DNA of 64,000 nt. It comes from Azoarcus sp. Lineage in GTDB: Bacteria > Pseudomonadota > Gammaproteobacteria > Burkholderiales > Rhodocyclaceae. Each line of letters opens with the position of its first letter. Position 1 is the stretch's first letter. Below, in pieces: positions 52,458 through 61,333 of this stretch. Made by a program: the position numbers and the translations under genes. The notes under the pieces are model-generated. The model did not search any database. It saw only the letters and a list, made by a program, of their open reading frames with translations, and was not told the origin of the DNA. The stretch spans positions 1 through 64,000 of the forward strand of contig JAISCE010000053.1 in assembly GCA_031265765.1 (NCBI GenBank), given 5' to 3'.

Positions 52458-52901
52458 ATGGCAGATAATTTCCGCAGCCTCAAAAACATCGGTCTCAAGG
52501 CTACCCACCCCCGGTTGAAGATTCTCGAATTGTTCCAGAATGCCGGGCAGCAACACCTCACCGCCGAAGATGTCTACCGTCATCTGATGGAAGACGAAAT
52601 GGACATCGGGCTGGCGACCGTCTACCGCGTGCTGACGCAATTCGAGCAGGCGGGCCTGCTGGAGCGCCATTACTTCGAGACGGGCAAGGCGGTGTTCGAG
52701 CTGAACAAAGGCGAACACCACGACCACCTGGTATGCCTGCAATGCGGCCGGGTCGAAGAATTTTTCGACGCCGAAATCGAACGCCGCCAAAAGCTCGTCG
52801 CCAAGGAGCGCGGGTTCGTCATCAAAGAGCACGCGCTCTATCTATACGCCGACTGTACGCGCGCGGACTGCCCGCATCGCAATAACGACGACCGCCAGTA
52901 G
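52458..52901 (+). CDS. fur: ferric uptake regulator Fur
   Basis: Fe(II)-dependent repressor of iron-uptake genes. The 147-residue protein has the winged-helix N-terminal domain ([15 protein letters not shown], then [16 protein letters not shown]) and the metal-binding part [16 protein letters not shown] followed by [12 protein letters not shown]. An in-frame ATG 12 bases upstream is an equally possible start. It is divergent from bamE and convergent with recN, with 23 bases between the 3' ends. Confidence 0.97.
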   Translation: MADNFRSLKNIGLKATHPRLKILELFQNAGQQHLTAEDVYRHLMEDEMDIGLATVYRVLTQFEQAGLLERHYFETGKAVFELNKGEHHDHLVCLQCGRVEEFFDAEIERRQKLVAKERGFVIKEHALYLYADCTRADCPHRNNDDRQ

Positions 52902-52924
52902 CGGCGCGAGCGGCGCAGCCCGCG

Positions 52925-54583
52925 TTACGGCTTGCCCGCCAGCATCTCCGCCGCGTGCCGCCGCGTGGTTTCCGTAATGTCGACGCCGCCCAGCATTCGC
53001 GCGATTTCTTCGATGCGCGCCGGGCCGTCGAGCGGCGTGACGGCGCTCAGCGTCTGCCCGCCGCGGGTTTCCTTGGCAATTTGCCACTGCCAGTCGGCGC
53101 GGGCGGCGACCTGCGGAAGGTGCGTCACGCACAACACTTGCCTGTCCCGCCCGAGACGGTGCAAGGACTGGCCGACGATCTCCGCCACCCGTCCGCCGAT
53201 ACCGACGTCGACCTCATCGAATATCAAGGTCGGCGTCGCCGAATCGCGGCTGGTCATCACCTGGATGGCCAGCCCGATCCGCGACAGTTCGCCACCCGAG
53301 GCCACTTTGGCGAGCGCGCGCAAGCCCTGTCCTTCATTGACGGCGACCTGGAATTCGACCGCCTCGCGCCCGTGCAGGGACGGCTCGCCCGGAATCAAGG
53401 CAACCTCGAACTTGCCGCCCGCCATCGCCAGCGACTGCATGGCTTCGCTGATCTCGGCGGAGAGCGCCGCCGCCGCGGCGCGGCGGACTGCGGCAAGGCG
53501 CGCCGCCGCAGCATCGAACGCTTCCCGCGCGGCGCGCTCGGCAGCAGCGAGACGTTCGGGATCGGCGCTGGCTTCGAGCGCATCGAGCCGCGCGCGCCAG
53601 CCAGCGGCCAGCGTCGGCAGTTCTTCCGGCGGCGTCCGGTGCTTGCGCGCTACATCCATCACCGCGCCGATGCGGCGCTCGATTTCGGCGAGGCGCGCCG
53701 GATCGAGGTCGAGCCGGTCGCGGTAACGGCGCAGCGCGTGCAGCGCCTCATCGGTCTGGATCGCCGCCGCATCGACCAGTCCGCGAATTTCGGAGAGCGC
53801 CGGGTCGATGGCGGTCATCGCGGCCAGGCGGCTCGCGCAGTGCCCGAGCGCGGCGCGCGCCGCCTGTTCGCCGTCGCCCAGCCCATCGAGCACTTCGCCG
53901 ACACCGCCCATCAAATCGGCGGCATGCGCCAGACGGCCATGCTCGGCGTTGATCTCGCGCCATTCGGCGGGATCGAACGCCAGTTCTTCCAGTTCCCTGA
54001 GCTGCCAGCCGAGCAGCTCGCGTTCACGGGCGGAGGCCGCCGTATCCCGCTCCGCGGCCTGCCGCAACCCGGCCAAGCGTTGCCACTCGCGCCAATGCGC
54101 GGCGACCTCGGCAGCCAGATCGGCCGCGCCGCCGTGGGCATCGAGCAAGGCGCGCTGGGTTTCGGGGCGCAGCAATGCGTGATGAGCGTGCTGGCCGTGG
54201 ATGTCCGCCAACCATTGCCCGAGCGTGCGCAACTGCGCGAGCGTCGACGGCGTACCGTTTATCCATGCCCTGGAGCGCCCCCCCGCATCGACGACGCGGC
54301 GCAGGATCAGCGTTCCGTCGCTGGCGTCCAGATCCTGCCCGGCAAGCCAGGCGGCCAACGCCTCGCCAGGGGGAAGGTCGAACTCGGCGGCGACGTCGGC
54401 CTTGTCGCAGCCGTCGCGCACCACCCCAGCATCGGCGCGCTCGCCGAGCGCGAGGCTCAGGGCATCGAGCAAAATGGATTTACCCGCCCCCGTCTCGCCG
54501 GTCAGCGTCCCGAAACCGCCGGCGAATTCGAGTTCGAGCCGATCGACGATGACGAAATCGCGGATGGAAAGGCGGTGCAGCAT
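52925..54583 (-). CDS. recN: DNA repair protein RecN
   Basis: SMC-like ATPase acting in double-strand break repair. The 552-residue protein has Walker A TGETGAGKSILLDAL near residue 33, a long central coiled coil, the LSRIGLAIQV signature region and Walker B PTLIFDEVDVGIGG, followed by VLCVTHLPQVAARAD. Family length and start match. It follows nadK by 33 bases in the same direction, the conserved nadK-recN pair. Confidence 0.97.
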   Translation of the reverse strand: MLHRLSIRDFVIVDRLELEFAGGFGTLTGETGAGKSILLDALSLALGERADAGVVRDGCDKADVAAEFDLPPGEALAAWLAGQDLDASDGTLILRRVVDAGGRSRAWINGTPSTLAQLRTLGQWLADIHGQHAHHALLRPETQRALLDAHGGAADLAAEVAAHWREWQRLAGLRQAAERDTAASARERELLGWQLRELEELAFDPAEWREINAEHGRLAHAADLMGGVGEVLDGLGDGEQAARAALGHCASRLAAMTAIDPALSEIRGLVDAAAIQTDEALHALRRYRDRLDLDPARLAEIERRIGAVMDVARKHRTPPEELPTLAAGWRARLDALEASADPERLAAAERAAREAFDAAAARLAAVRRAAAAALSAEISEAMQSLAMAGGKFEVALIPGEPSLHGREAVEFQVAVNEGQGLRALAKVASGGELSRIGLAIQVMTSRDSATPTLIFDEVDVGIGGRVAEIVGQSLHRLGRDRQVLCVTHLPQVAARADWQWQIAKETRGGQTLSAVTPLDGPARIEEIARMLGGVDITETTRRHAAEMLAGKP

Positions 54584-54616
54584 GGACGGGGCCGTGTCGC
54601 CGTATCGTGCCGGCGG

Positions 54617-55504
54617 TCAGAAGCGCGGCATGGCGGCGCTCCAATGGAGCTTCTCGCGCAGCATGGCGAAATAGCTGTACCCCTCGGGGTGCAGCAGCCG
54701 CACTTCCAGCGGCGAGCGCACGATCCGCAGCCGGTCGCCCGCGCGTCCGTCGCAATAAGCCGCGCCGTCGAAATGGATGCGGACATCGTGCGGCGGCATC
54801 AGCACGATCTCGATGCAGGACGTATCCGGCAAAGTCACGGGCCGGGCGGAAAGCGCATGCGGGCACAAAGGAACGAGCGCAATGCCGAGCACGCCCGGAT
54901 GCAGGATGGGGCCGTTGGCCGCCAGCGCATAGGCCGTCGACCCGGTCGGCGTGGCAACGATCATGCCGTCCGAGCGCAAGGTGTAGACGAATTCCCCATC
55001 GACCCGCAGCTCGAACTCGATCATCCGCCCGAGATTTCCCCGGTTGACCACGACATCGTTGAGCGCCAGCGTATGAAAAATGCGTTCCCCGTCGCGCATT
55101 ACCTCGGCATCGAGCATGAAGCGCGATTCCGCGCGATAGCGCCCGTCGAGGATTTCGCCCAACTGCCGCCGCGCGCTGGCGCGCGGCAGATCGGTGAGAA
55201 AGCCGAGGCGGCCGAGGTTGACCCCCACCAGCGGCACCGCGCGTGCGCCCATGCACCGCGCCGCATTGAGCAGGGTACCGTCGCCGCCGATCACTACGGC
55301 GAGATCGGCCTCGCTGGCGATTTCCTCATAAGCGATGGCGGCAAAACCCTGGGCGGCCTCGCCGATGGCGCTGGCCGTGCCCTGTTCGATCCGGGGCGCG
55401 ATCCCGCGCTCGCGCAGATAACAGGCAAGATCGAGCACCGTTTCGGCACCGTCCGCACTCTGGAACTTGCCGATCAGGGAAATATTGTTGAACTCATGCG
55501 CCAT
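54617..55504 (-). CDS. nadK: NAD kinase
   Basis: Phosphorylates NAD to NADP. The 295-residue protein has the catalytic GGDGTLLNAAR, the NLGRLGFLTDL block, LNDVVVNRG and TPTGSTAYALAANGPILHP. In many betaproteobacteria hrcA lies divergently upstream; here the upstream 670 bases are non-core sequence and hrcA is absent. Confidence 0.96.
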   Translation of the reverse strand: MAHEFNNISLIGKFQSADGAETVLDLACYLRERGIAPRIEQGTASAIGEAAQGFAAIAYEEIASEADLAVVIGGDGTLLNAARCMGARAVPLVGVNLGRLGFLTDLPRASARRQLGEILDGRYRAESRFMLDAEVMRDGERIFHTLALNDVVVNRGNLGRMIEFELRVDGEFVYTLRSDGMIVATPTGSTAYALAANGPILHPGVLGIALVPLCPHALSARPVTLPDTSCIEIVLMPPHDVRIHFDGAAYCDGRAGDRLRIVRSPLEVRLLHPEGYSYFAMLREKLHWSAAMPRF

Positions 55505-55763
55505 GGTGTGCGATTAGATCACATTTGTTCGTCCCATGCGGTGCCAGGGCCGTCGTATTTCAAGTTTGGCAAGTCCCGGTTCGGCCCGTCGGGCGTTCTC
55601 TGTGCGTAGGCGCGCGAGTTCGTCATCGTGGTCGGGCACCATTGTAGTTCATGTCCTGTTCGGCTCGGCGGGCATGTCAGCGCAGCTCGTACCAAGTTCC
55701 ACGCCCGCCACCATCCTGGGCCAGATATAATCGGATCCCAATTTGTCTTAAAAGCTATGGGCC
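55505..55763. other. intergenic sequence without recognisable gene
   Basis: Between nadK and the interrupted regulator. I see no open frame with family-like sequence and no tRNA or riboswitch. The composition is less GC-rich than the flanking core genes. A reverse-strand frame stays open here but reads as low-information sequence. Confidence 0.5.
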
Positions 55764-56063
55764 ATGGACCGCTGCATCGTCGGTATTCGACAGCCTGATG
55801 GTTCACGCTCAAAGGGAAAAGAGACATCGAACATCCGGCTCCCGTCCCTCGCCGCAGCGTTATCGGACGACAACCGCCGCTTGCTGCGTCTGATCCATGA
55901 AAAGTAACCCAAGTCACTGACGGAACTAAGCGGCTGCACGGTGCCGAATCTATCGCGCACCCTGCGTCTGATGGCGGATTATGGACTGGTTTCGTTGCAA
56001 CGCAATGTACGGGATGTCCAACCGACCGCGTTGGTGACCGAATTTCTGGCGGTACTGAATTGA
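55764..56063 (+). pseudogene. stop-interrupted HTH transcriptional regulator (COG4190/HVO_A0114 type)
   Basis: From an ATG at 55764 the frame reads into LAAALSDDNRRLLRLIHEK, meets a TAA at 55905-55907, and continues in the same frame as PKSLTELSGCTVPNLSRTLR, then MADYGLVSLQRNVRDVQPTA to a stop at 56061-56063. Both halves match the winged-helix antitoxin-like regulators of this family, whose consensus is LSxxNRxLLxLI and PxSLxELAxxTGxxxxNLSRTL. The N-terminal ~50 residues usual in the family are missing or diverged. One in-frame nonsense codon plus the short N-terminus indicates a dead gene unless the stop is read through. Confidence 0.75.
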
Positions 56064-56175
56064 TGGTCACGGACATGAGAAAAGCCTGCCGATAAGCCAG
56101 GAAAGACAACTGCTCGACAAGAAATCGCTGTAGGCAGTATTAGGTGGAACGGGTGCAGGTGCTGGAGGCGCAGCA

Positions 56176-57852
56176 ATGATCCAACCAGATTTGACACAGC
56201 TACTGCACAGCCTGATCGCCACTTGGGAAAACGAGGTGGTGGAGTTCAAGCAAGCTGGCAGCGACTACAGCACCGACGAGATCGGCAAGTATTTCTCTGC
56301 GCTGGCGAACGAAGCCAACCTGCGCGGAGCCGATGGCGGTTGGCTGGTGTTCGGCGTGAACAACAAGACCCGCCGCGTGATCGGCACGGACTATCGCCCA
56401 CAGGCCGAGCGCCTGCATTCGCTGAAGATGCAGATTGCTGAAAACGCGGAGCCGTGCATCACCTTCCGCGAAATTCACGAATTGGTCTACGCCGATGGGC
56501 GCGTGCTGCTGTTCGAGATTCCCGCCGCGCCGCGGGGCATCCCGATTGCCTGGAAAGGCCACTACTATGCCCGCGCTGGCGAAAGCCTGACTTCGTTGGG
56601 GCTGGACAAGCTGGATGACATCCGCCGCCAGACGCTGGCGCAGGACTGGACGGCGCAGATGGTTCCCGGCGCCATGCTGAATGATTTGGACGAAGCCGCC
56701 GTGCGCAAGGCGCGCGAGTCCTTTGCCAGGAAGTACGCCAATCGCTTTCCGGTGGATGAGGTGGAAAGCTGGCCGCTGGTGACCTTCCTCGACCGCGCCC
56801 GCATCACGCAGAACGGCCAGATCACCCGCACCGCGTTGTTGCTGTTGGGCAAGCCCGAATCGGCCTACCGCCTGTCGCCCTATCCGGCGCAACTGACATG
56901 GAAGCTGGAAGGCCAGGAACGTGCCTACGAACATCTCGGTCCACCGTTTCTATTGAGTACGACGCGCTTGTACCAGCGCATTCGCAACATCCAGCTTCGG
57001 CTGTTGCCACAGGACGAGTTGCTGCCCATCGAAGTGTCCAAGTACGACCAGAAGATCGTGCTGGAGGCCCTGCACAACTGCATTGCCCACCAAGACTACA
57101 CTCGCAATGGCCGCGTTGTGGTGACGGAATTGCCGGACAGGCTGGTGTTCGAGAACGAGGGCAGATTCTTTGAAGGCCACCCGGACGAATACATCCAGGG
57201 CGACAAAACCCCGCGCCGCTACCGCAATCCGGCGCTGGCCCAAGCGATGGTCGAACTAAACATGATTGACACAATGGGCTACGGCATCCATTCGATCTAC
57301 ACGGGACAGGCCCGGCGCTACTTCCCGTTGCCGGACTACGATTTGAGCGAGCCTGACGCAGTCAAGCTGACGATCTATGGCAGCGTGGTGGACCCAGCCT
57401 ACAGCCGTCTGTTGATCCAGAAGACCGACTTGCCGCTGGCCGATGTGTTGGCGCTGGACCGCGTGCAGAAGAAATTGCCCATTCCGGACGAGACCGCCAC
57501 CCGCCTGCGGCGCATCAAGCTGATCGAGGGGCGCAAGCCCAACTTCTACGTATCAGCCGCTGTGGCCGAGGCGACGGCGAACAAGGCCGACTACATCCGT
57601 ACCCGGGCGCAGGATGATGCGTTCTACGCTAAGCTGCTGACCGACTACTTGGAAAAATTCGATCAAATGAACCGTATCGAGATCAACAAGTTGTTGATGG
57701 ACAAGCTCAGCGATGCGCTGGATGAGAGACGGAAGTACAATAAAATCAGCAGCTTGTTGACTAAGCTTCGCTGTCAGGGCGTGATTGTGAACACCGGCTC
57801 CGATACCGCTCCTTGCTGGCAGCTGACAGAGAGAATTGTAAAGAGAAATTAG
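56176..57852 (+). CDS. AlbA_2/Schlafen-type ATP-binding protein (COG2865)
   Basis: A 558-residue protein. The N-terminal AlbA_2/divergent AAA-4 domain shows EVVEFKQAGSDYSTDEIGKY, LANEANLRGADGGWLVFGV and PRGIPIAWKGHYYARAGESL. The middle has a GHKL-like ATPase part (VLEALHNCIAHQDYTRNGRV, VFENEGRFFEG, MIDTMGYGIHSIYTGQ), and the C-terminus has a winged-helix-like tail. Proteins of this type are typical cargo of defence and mobile regions and often accompany type I restriction genes; their function is poorly defined. No partner gene is intact here. Base composition is lower in GC than neighbouring core genes. GGAGG precedes the ATG. Confidence 0.85.
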   Translation: MIQPDLTQLLHSLIATWENEVVEFKQAGSDYSTDEIGKYFSALANEANLRGADGGWLVFGVNNKTRRVIGTDYRPQAERLHSLKMQIAENAEPCITFREIHELVYADGRVLLFEIPAAPRGIPIAWKGHYYARAGESLTSLGLDKLDDIRRQTLAQDWTAQMVPGAMLNDLDEAAVRKARESFARKYANRFPVDEVESWPLVTFLDRARITQNGQITRTALLLLGKPESAYRLSPYPAQLTWKLEGQERAYEHLGPPFLLSTTRLYQRIRNIQLRLLPQDELLPIEVSKYDQKIVLEALHNCIAHQDYTRNGRVVVTELPDRLVFENEGRFFEGHPDEYIQGDKTPRRYRNPALAQAMVELNMIDTMGYGIHSIYTGQARRYFPLPDYDLSEPDAVKLTIYGSVVDPAYSRLLIQKTDLPLADVLALDRVQKKLPIPDETATRLRRIKLIEGRKPNFYVSAAVAEATANKADYIRTRAQDDAFYAKLLTDYLEKFDQMNRIEINKLLMDKLSDALDERRKYNKISSLLTKLRCQGVIVNTGSDTAPCWQLTERIVKRN

Positions 57853-58096
57853 AGATTCGCAGGAAGATAAGAAATAAAATACAAACAAATCAATTTGTTA
57901 TATCTCTATTTAGGCGCTCGCCGTCAGGGTTTTTAAATAGAGGCGCGGGCTTGGGCATGACGGTGGCGATACCAGGGAAAAAAATATACCCGATGGACTC
58001 AAGCAAACGATGTTGGTTGGACTGACCTGTTTACGACATCGCGTGTGAAATGGTCTTGATCGCTGGATATCCGCGGCGCAGGAAGGCAGATCTACG
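57853..58096. other. AT-rich intergenic segment downstream of the AlbA_2 gene
   Basis: The first ~80 bases are strongly AT-rich, with an imperfect pairing of CTCTATTTA with TAAATAGAG (57904-57943) that could form a hairpin. I see no gene or recognisable mobile-element end. Confidence 0.45.
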
Positions 58097-58124
58097 ATAA
58101 AAAAGGGCGCCGAAGCGCCCTTTT
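58097..58124 (-). terminator. rho-independent terminator of the porin gene
   Basis: On the minus strand, AAAAGGGCGC pairs with GCGCCCTTTT around a TTCG tetraloop, followed by further Ts, about 25 bases after the porin stop. This is a strong canonical hairpin. Confidence 0.88.
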
Positions 58125-58148
58125 GACTGAATCGCGGAAAAGCTGCGA

Positions 58149-59285
58149 TCAGAAGTCGTGACGAACGCCAATACCGAAACCTTGGCGATAACCCGTGCCG
58201 CCAAAACCGGCATCTGCGGTAACGCTGGCAGGCCCATAACCTGCTACGCCTCCTAAGTCTCCTAATACAGGATGTCCCTCACCTATCACATCTCTCTGGG
58301 CACGATTCTGTTGCTGTATCGCATACCGCGCATACAGTGCAGTGCGCTTGGACAGCGCATGATTGTAGCCAAGCGCCCACTGACCAAGCCGGGTATCGTC
58401 GCCAACCGCATCGTCCACTTTGACCCTGCGATTAGTGTATGAAACCAGCAACGAGTCGTTGGCAGTGATCTTCCATGTAGCGCCGATCAGCCATTGGCTG
58501 AGCTTGATGTCGTCTATGCCACTCTGCCCAATCGCGGTATTCCGCTGACCATACAGGGCGCCAACCTTGACCGGGCCAAAGTCATACGCGGCATAGGCTT
58601 CGTAAACACGCAAATGCTCGATATCGAACGGGGCATTCGATTCGTTGAACTTGGCCTGGTGATAGTTGAGCCCCAAGAACAGGCCACCGTTGGTATAGGA
58701 CGGTGCAAGCGCCCATACACGGGTATCCTGCAAACCATGGGTGCCATCTTTGTTCTCGTTGCTTTCGTTCCCCTCGTAGGAATTGGTGTAAGCCGCAATG
58801 AACGAGAAGCCGCCCCAACTCGGCGAGATGTAGGCGACGAGGTTGCTCAGACGCTTGTCCTTGACGAGCGCATTGCCGGCAGCGCCGAGGCCGTTGTTCT
58901 CGAATGGATCGACCGCGCCGGTGAAAAGGTGTTGCGGAGTGTAATGACGACCGAAGGCGACCGTACCGAAATTGCCGGCCAGCGCAGCGTAGGACTGACG
59001 CGCGTCGTTCTTCAGCAGTGTGTTGTTATCGGCAACAAGGCCGGTTTCGAGCACGCCGACGACCTTCAGGCCATTGCCGATATCTTCCACAACCTTGAAG
59101 CCGAGGCGGCTCTGCTTGGAAATGTTGCCGTCGACACCCTGGCGGGAACTCACGCCCTTCGCAACATTCCTGTTCTGAACCGAATAACCATAGTCCAGCG
59201 TGCCATAGATGGTCACACTCGATTGCGCGAAGGCCGGCACGGACACCAAGCCGGCAACAGCTAGCGCGATCAGTTTCTTTTGCAT
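58149..59285 (-). CDS. Gram-negative general porin (porin_4 family)
   Basis: Outer-membrane trimeric beta-barrel channel of the Burkholderia/Neisseria/Bordetella type. The 378-residue protein has a signal peptide MQKKLIALAVAGLVSVPAFA, the mature start QSSVTIYGTLDYGYS, the RLGFKVVEDIGNGLKVVGVL strand pair, a loop 3 region with PFENNGLG, and the terminal aromatic residue Phe (GVRHDF) needed for BAM recognition. GAGGAGA precedes the ATG. It is a single-gene unit with its own terminator. Confidence 0.96.
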   Translation of the reverse strand: MQKKLIALAVAGLVSVPAFAQSSVTIYGTLDYGYSVQNRNVAKGVSSRQGVDGNISKQSRLGFKVVEDIGNGLKVVGVLETGLVADNNTLLKNDARQSYAALAGNFGTVAFGRHYTPQHLFTGAVDPFENNGLGAAGNALVKDKRLSNLVAYISPSWGGFSFIAAYTNSYEGNESNENKDGTHGLQDTRVWALAPSYTNGGLFLGLNYHQAKFNESNAPFDIEHLRVYEAYAAYDFGPVKVGALYGQRNTAIGQSGIDDIKLSQWLIGATWKITANDSLLVSYTNRRVKVDDAVGDDTRLGQWALGYNHALSKRTALYARYAIQQQNRAQRDVIGEGHPVLGDLGGVAGYGPASVTADAGFGGTGYRQGFGIGVRHDF

Positions 59286-59365
59286 GTATTTCTCCTCAAG
59301 TTGAATCGGCGCTCCCACCGGCGGCAAGAGCCCAACTGGACCTCTCGGGCGAGAAGTTAACTGCG

Positions 59366-59395
59366 ATTGTGCAAAGTCGGTAAGGGTTTGCGCAA
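59366..59395 (-). promoter_or_regulatory. possible sigma-70 promoter for the porin
   Basis: On the minus strand, TTGCGC is followed 18 bases later by CACAAT, about 80 bases upstream of the porin ATG. Both boxes are imperfect matches, so this is a tentative call; the long leader that would result is common for porin mRNAs. Confidence 0.3.
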
Positions 59396-59533
59396 GCCCA
59401 AAAGCGAAAACTCGGCATACTTAGTGCACTTCGTGTTGCTCCTACGCAACAAAGGCGGTTTTTACATCCCGTGCTAAGATCACTCGCTTTCCGGATGACC
59501 GCAACCTCGCAACCCGTTTCCCCCTTCTGCCGC

Positions 59534-59737
59534 ATGATCCACATCACCGTCAATGGCCAGCCCGAAACCGTCGCGGCGGATGCGACCTTGTCGATCCTGC
59601 TCGAACGGCGCGGGTTGGCGGACGTGCGCCTGGCCGTCGAGCGCAATGGCGGCATCGTACCGCGTATGCACCATGCCGGCACGGCGCTCGCCGAGGGCGA
59701 TGTGCTGGAAATCGTCGTGGCCGTCGGCGGCGGCTGA
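59534..59737 (+). CDS. thiS: sulfur carrier protein ThiS
   Basis: Ubiquitin-like sulfur carrier for thiamine thiazole formation. The 67-residue protein starts [13 protein letters not shown] and ends with the essential Gly-Gly (VAVGGG), which is thiocarboxylated. The start at 59534 is the family start; the open frame upstream is not conserved. thiG follows after 20 bases. No TPP riboswitch signature was recognised upstream. Confidence 0.94.
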   Translation: MIHITVNGQPETVAADATLSILLERRGLADVRLAVERNGGIVPRMHHAGTALAEGDVLEIVVAVGGG

Positions 59738-59757
59738 TTCTTCTTTTTCATTCCGAT

Positions 59758-60552
59758 ATGGACGATTCCTTGACGATCGCGGGCAGGAACTACCGCTCCC
59801 GCTTATTGGCCGGTACCGGCAAGTACAAGGATTTCACGCAGACGCGGGCGGCGATCGACGCTTGCGGCGCGGAAATCGTTACGGTGGCGATCCGCCGCAC
59901 CAATATCGGCCAGGATCCGGGCGAACCCAGTCTGCTCGATGCATTACCGCCGGAGCGTTTCACCCTCTTGCCCAATACCGCCGGATGTTTCACCGCCGAC
60001 GAAGCCGTGCGCACCTTGCGGCTGGCGCGCGAACTGCTCGACGGACGCGCGCTGGTCAAGCTCGAAGTGCTCGGCGATCCGCGATCGCTTTACCCGAACA
60101 TGCCCGAAACCCTGAAAGCCGCCGGGATATTGGTCAAGGAGGGGTTCGAGGTCATGGTTTATTGCGCCGACGATCCCATCCAGGCCCGGATGCTCGAAGA
60201 ACTCGGCTGCGCGGCGATCATGCCGCTGGCGTCGTTGATCGGTTCCGGGATGGGTATCCTCAATCCGTGGAATCTTGCGCTCATCGTCGAACGCATCGGC
60301 GTACCGGTCATCGTCGACGCCGGTGTCGGCACGGCGTCGGACGCCGCCATCGCCATGGAACTGGGCTGCGACGGCGTGTTGATGAATACCGCGATCGCGC
60401 ACGCACAAGACCCCGTGCGCATGGGCGGCGCAATGCGAAAGGCGGTGGAGGCCGGTCGCGAGGCATTCCTGGCGGGACGGATGACGAAAAAACCTTATGC
60501 CGCCGACCCCAGTTCGCCGGGGACAGGGCTGATCGGTTCGGCAACCGATTAG
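59758..60552 (+). CDS. thiG: thiazole synthase
   Basis: Forms the thiazole phosphate moiety of thiamine from DXP, dehydroglycine and ThiS-thiocarboxylate. The 264-residue TIM barrel has [11 protein letters not shown] near the start, the Schiff-base lysine in LVKLEVLGD, and the C-terminal phosphate-binding [20 protein letters not shown]. The co-directional thiS-thiG-trmB order is typical of betaproteobacteria. Confidence 0.97.
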   Translation: MDDSLTIAGRNYRSRLLAGTGKYKDFTQTRAAIDACGAEIVTVAIRRTNIGQDPGEPSLLDALPPERFTLLPNTAGCFTADEAVRTLRLARELLDGRALVKLEVLGDPRSLYPNMPETLKAAGILVKEGFEVMVYCADDPIQARMLEELGCAAIMPLASLIGSGMGILNPWNLALIVERIGVPVIVDAGVGTASDAAIAMELGCDGVLMNTAIAHAQDPVRMGGAMRKAVEAGREAFLAGRMTKKPYAADPSSPGTGLIGSATD

Positions 60553-60583
60553 CGGCAAGCTTTCAAACTGGAGCCGGTTCTGG

Positions 60584-61321
60584 ATGGATGCAATGTCATT
60601 GGAGTGTTCCGGCGCGGGCGGCGATGCGGACGCCGCCCCGGCGCATCGCTTTTCGAGCCGCTCGATTCGCAGTTTCGTGCTGCGGCAGGGCCATATGTCG
60701 CCCGCGCAGCGGCGCTGCCTCGACGAGATGATGCCGGAGATCGGTATTGCCTACCGGCCCGAGCCGCTCGACCTTGCGGCGGCCTTTGGGCGCGATGCGC
60801 CGAAAATTCTCGAAATCGGCTTCGGCATGGGCGAAACCACGGCGCAAATCGCCGCCGATCATCCCGAAACCGATTATCTCGGCATTGAAGTACATGGCCC
60901 CGGCGTCGGCGCGTTGTGCAAGCGCATCGCCGAAAATGGCCTTGCCAACCTGCGCATCGTCCAGCACGACGCGGTCGAAGTGCTGCGCGACATGATCGCC
61001 GACGGGGCGCTTGCCGGCGCGCATGTTTTCTTTCCCGATCCGTGGCGCAAGGCGCGCCATCACAAGCGCCGCCTGATACAGCCTGGGTTCGTTGCGCTCC
61101 TCGCGCGCAAGCTCGCCCCCGGCGCTTATCTGCATTGCGCTACCGACTGGGAAAACTACGCTGAATGGATGCTCGATGTATTGTCGTCGAGCGCGCTGGA
61201 AAACACCGCGCCGGGATTCGCGCCCCGCCCCGGACACAGGCCGCTCACCAAATTCGAGAACCGTGGACTTCGCCTTGGGCATGGGGTGTGGGATCTGGTT
61301 TTCCGGCGTCCGCAACAATAA
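60584..61321 (+). CDS. trmB: tRNA (guanine(46)-N(7))-methyltransferase
   Basis: Adds the m7G46 modification in the variable loop of tRNA. The 245-residue protein has the SAM motif [16 protein letters not shown], the [16 protein letters not shown] catalytic segment and the C-terminal [16 protein letters not shown]. The N-terminal ~30 residues before [11 protein letters not shown] are weakly conserved, so the exact ATG among several near 60584 is uncertain. It is 31 bases after thiG and 12 bases before sppA. Confidence 0.96.
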   Translation: MDAMSLECSGAGGDADAAPAHRFSSRSIRSFVLRQGHMSPAQRRCLDEMMPEIGIAYRPEPLDLAAAFGRDAPKILEIGFGMGETTAQIAADHPETDYLGIEVHGPGVGALCKRIAENGLANLRIVQHDAVEVLRDMIADGALAGAHVFFPDPWRKARHHKRRLIQPGFVALLARKLAPGAYLHCATDWENYAEWMLDVLSSSALENTAPGFAPRPGHRPLTKFENRGLRLGHGVWDLVFRRPQQ

Positions 61322-61333
61322 AAGGGAACTGTC

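Noticed and set aside
59286..59533. TPP riboswitch upstream of thiS
   Set aside because: The conserved CTGAGA and the downstream thi-box core could not be found in this interval.
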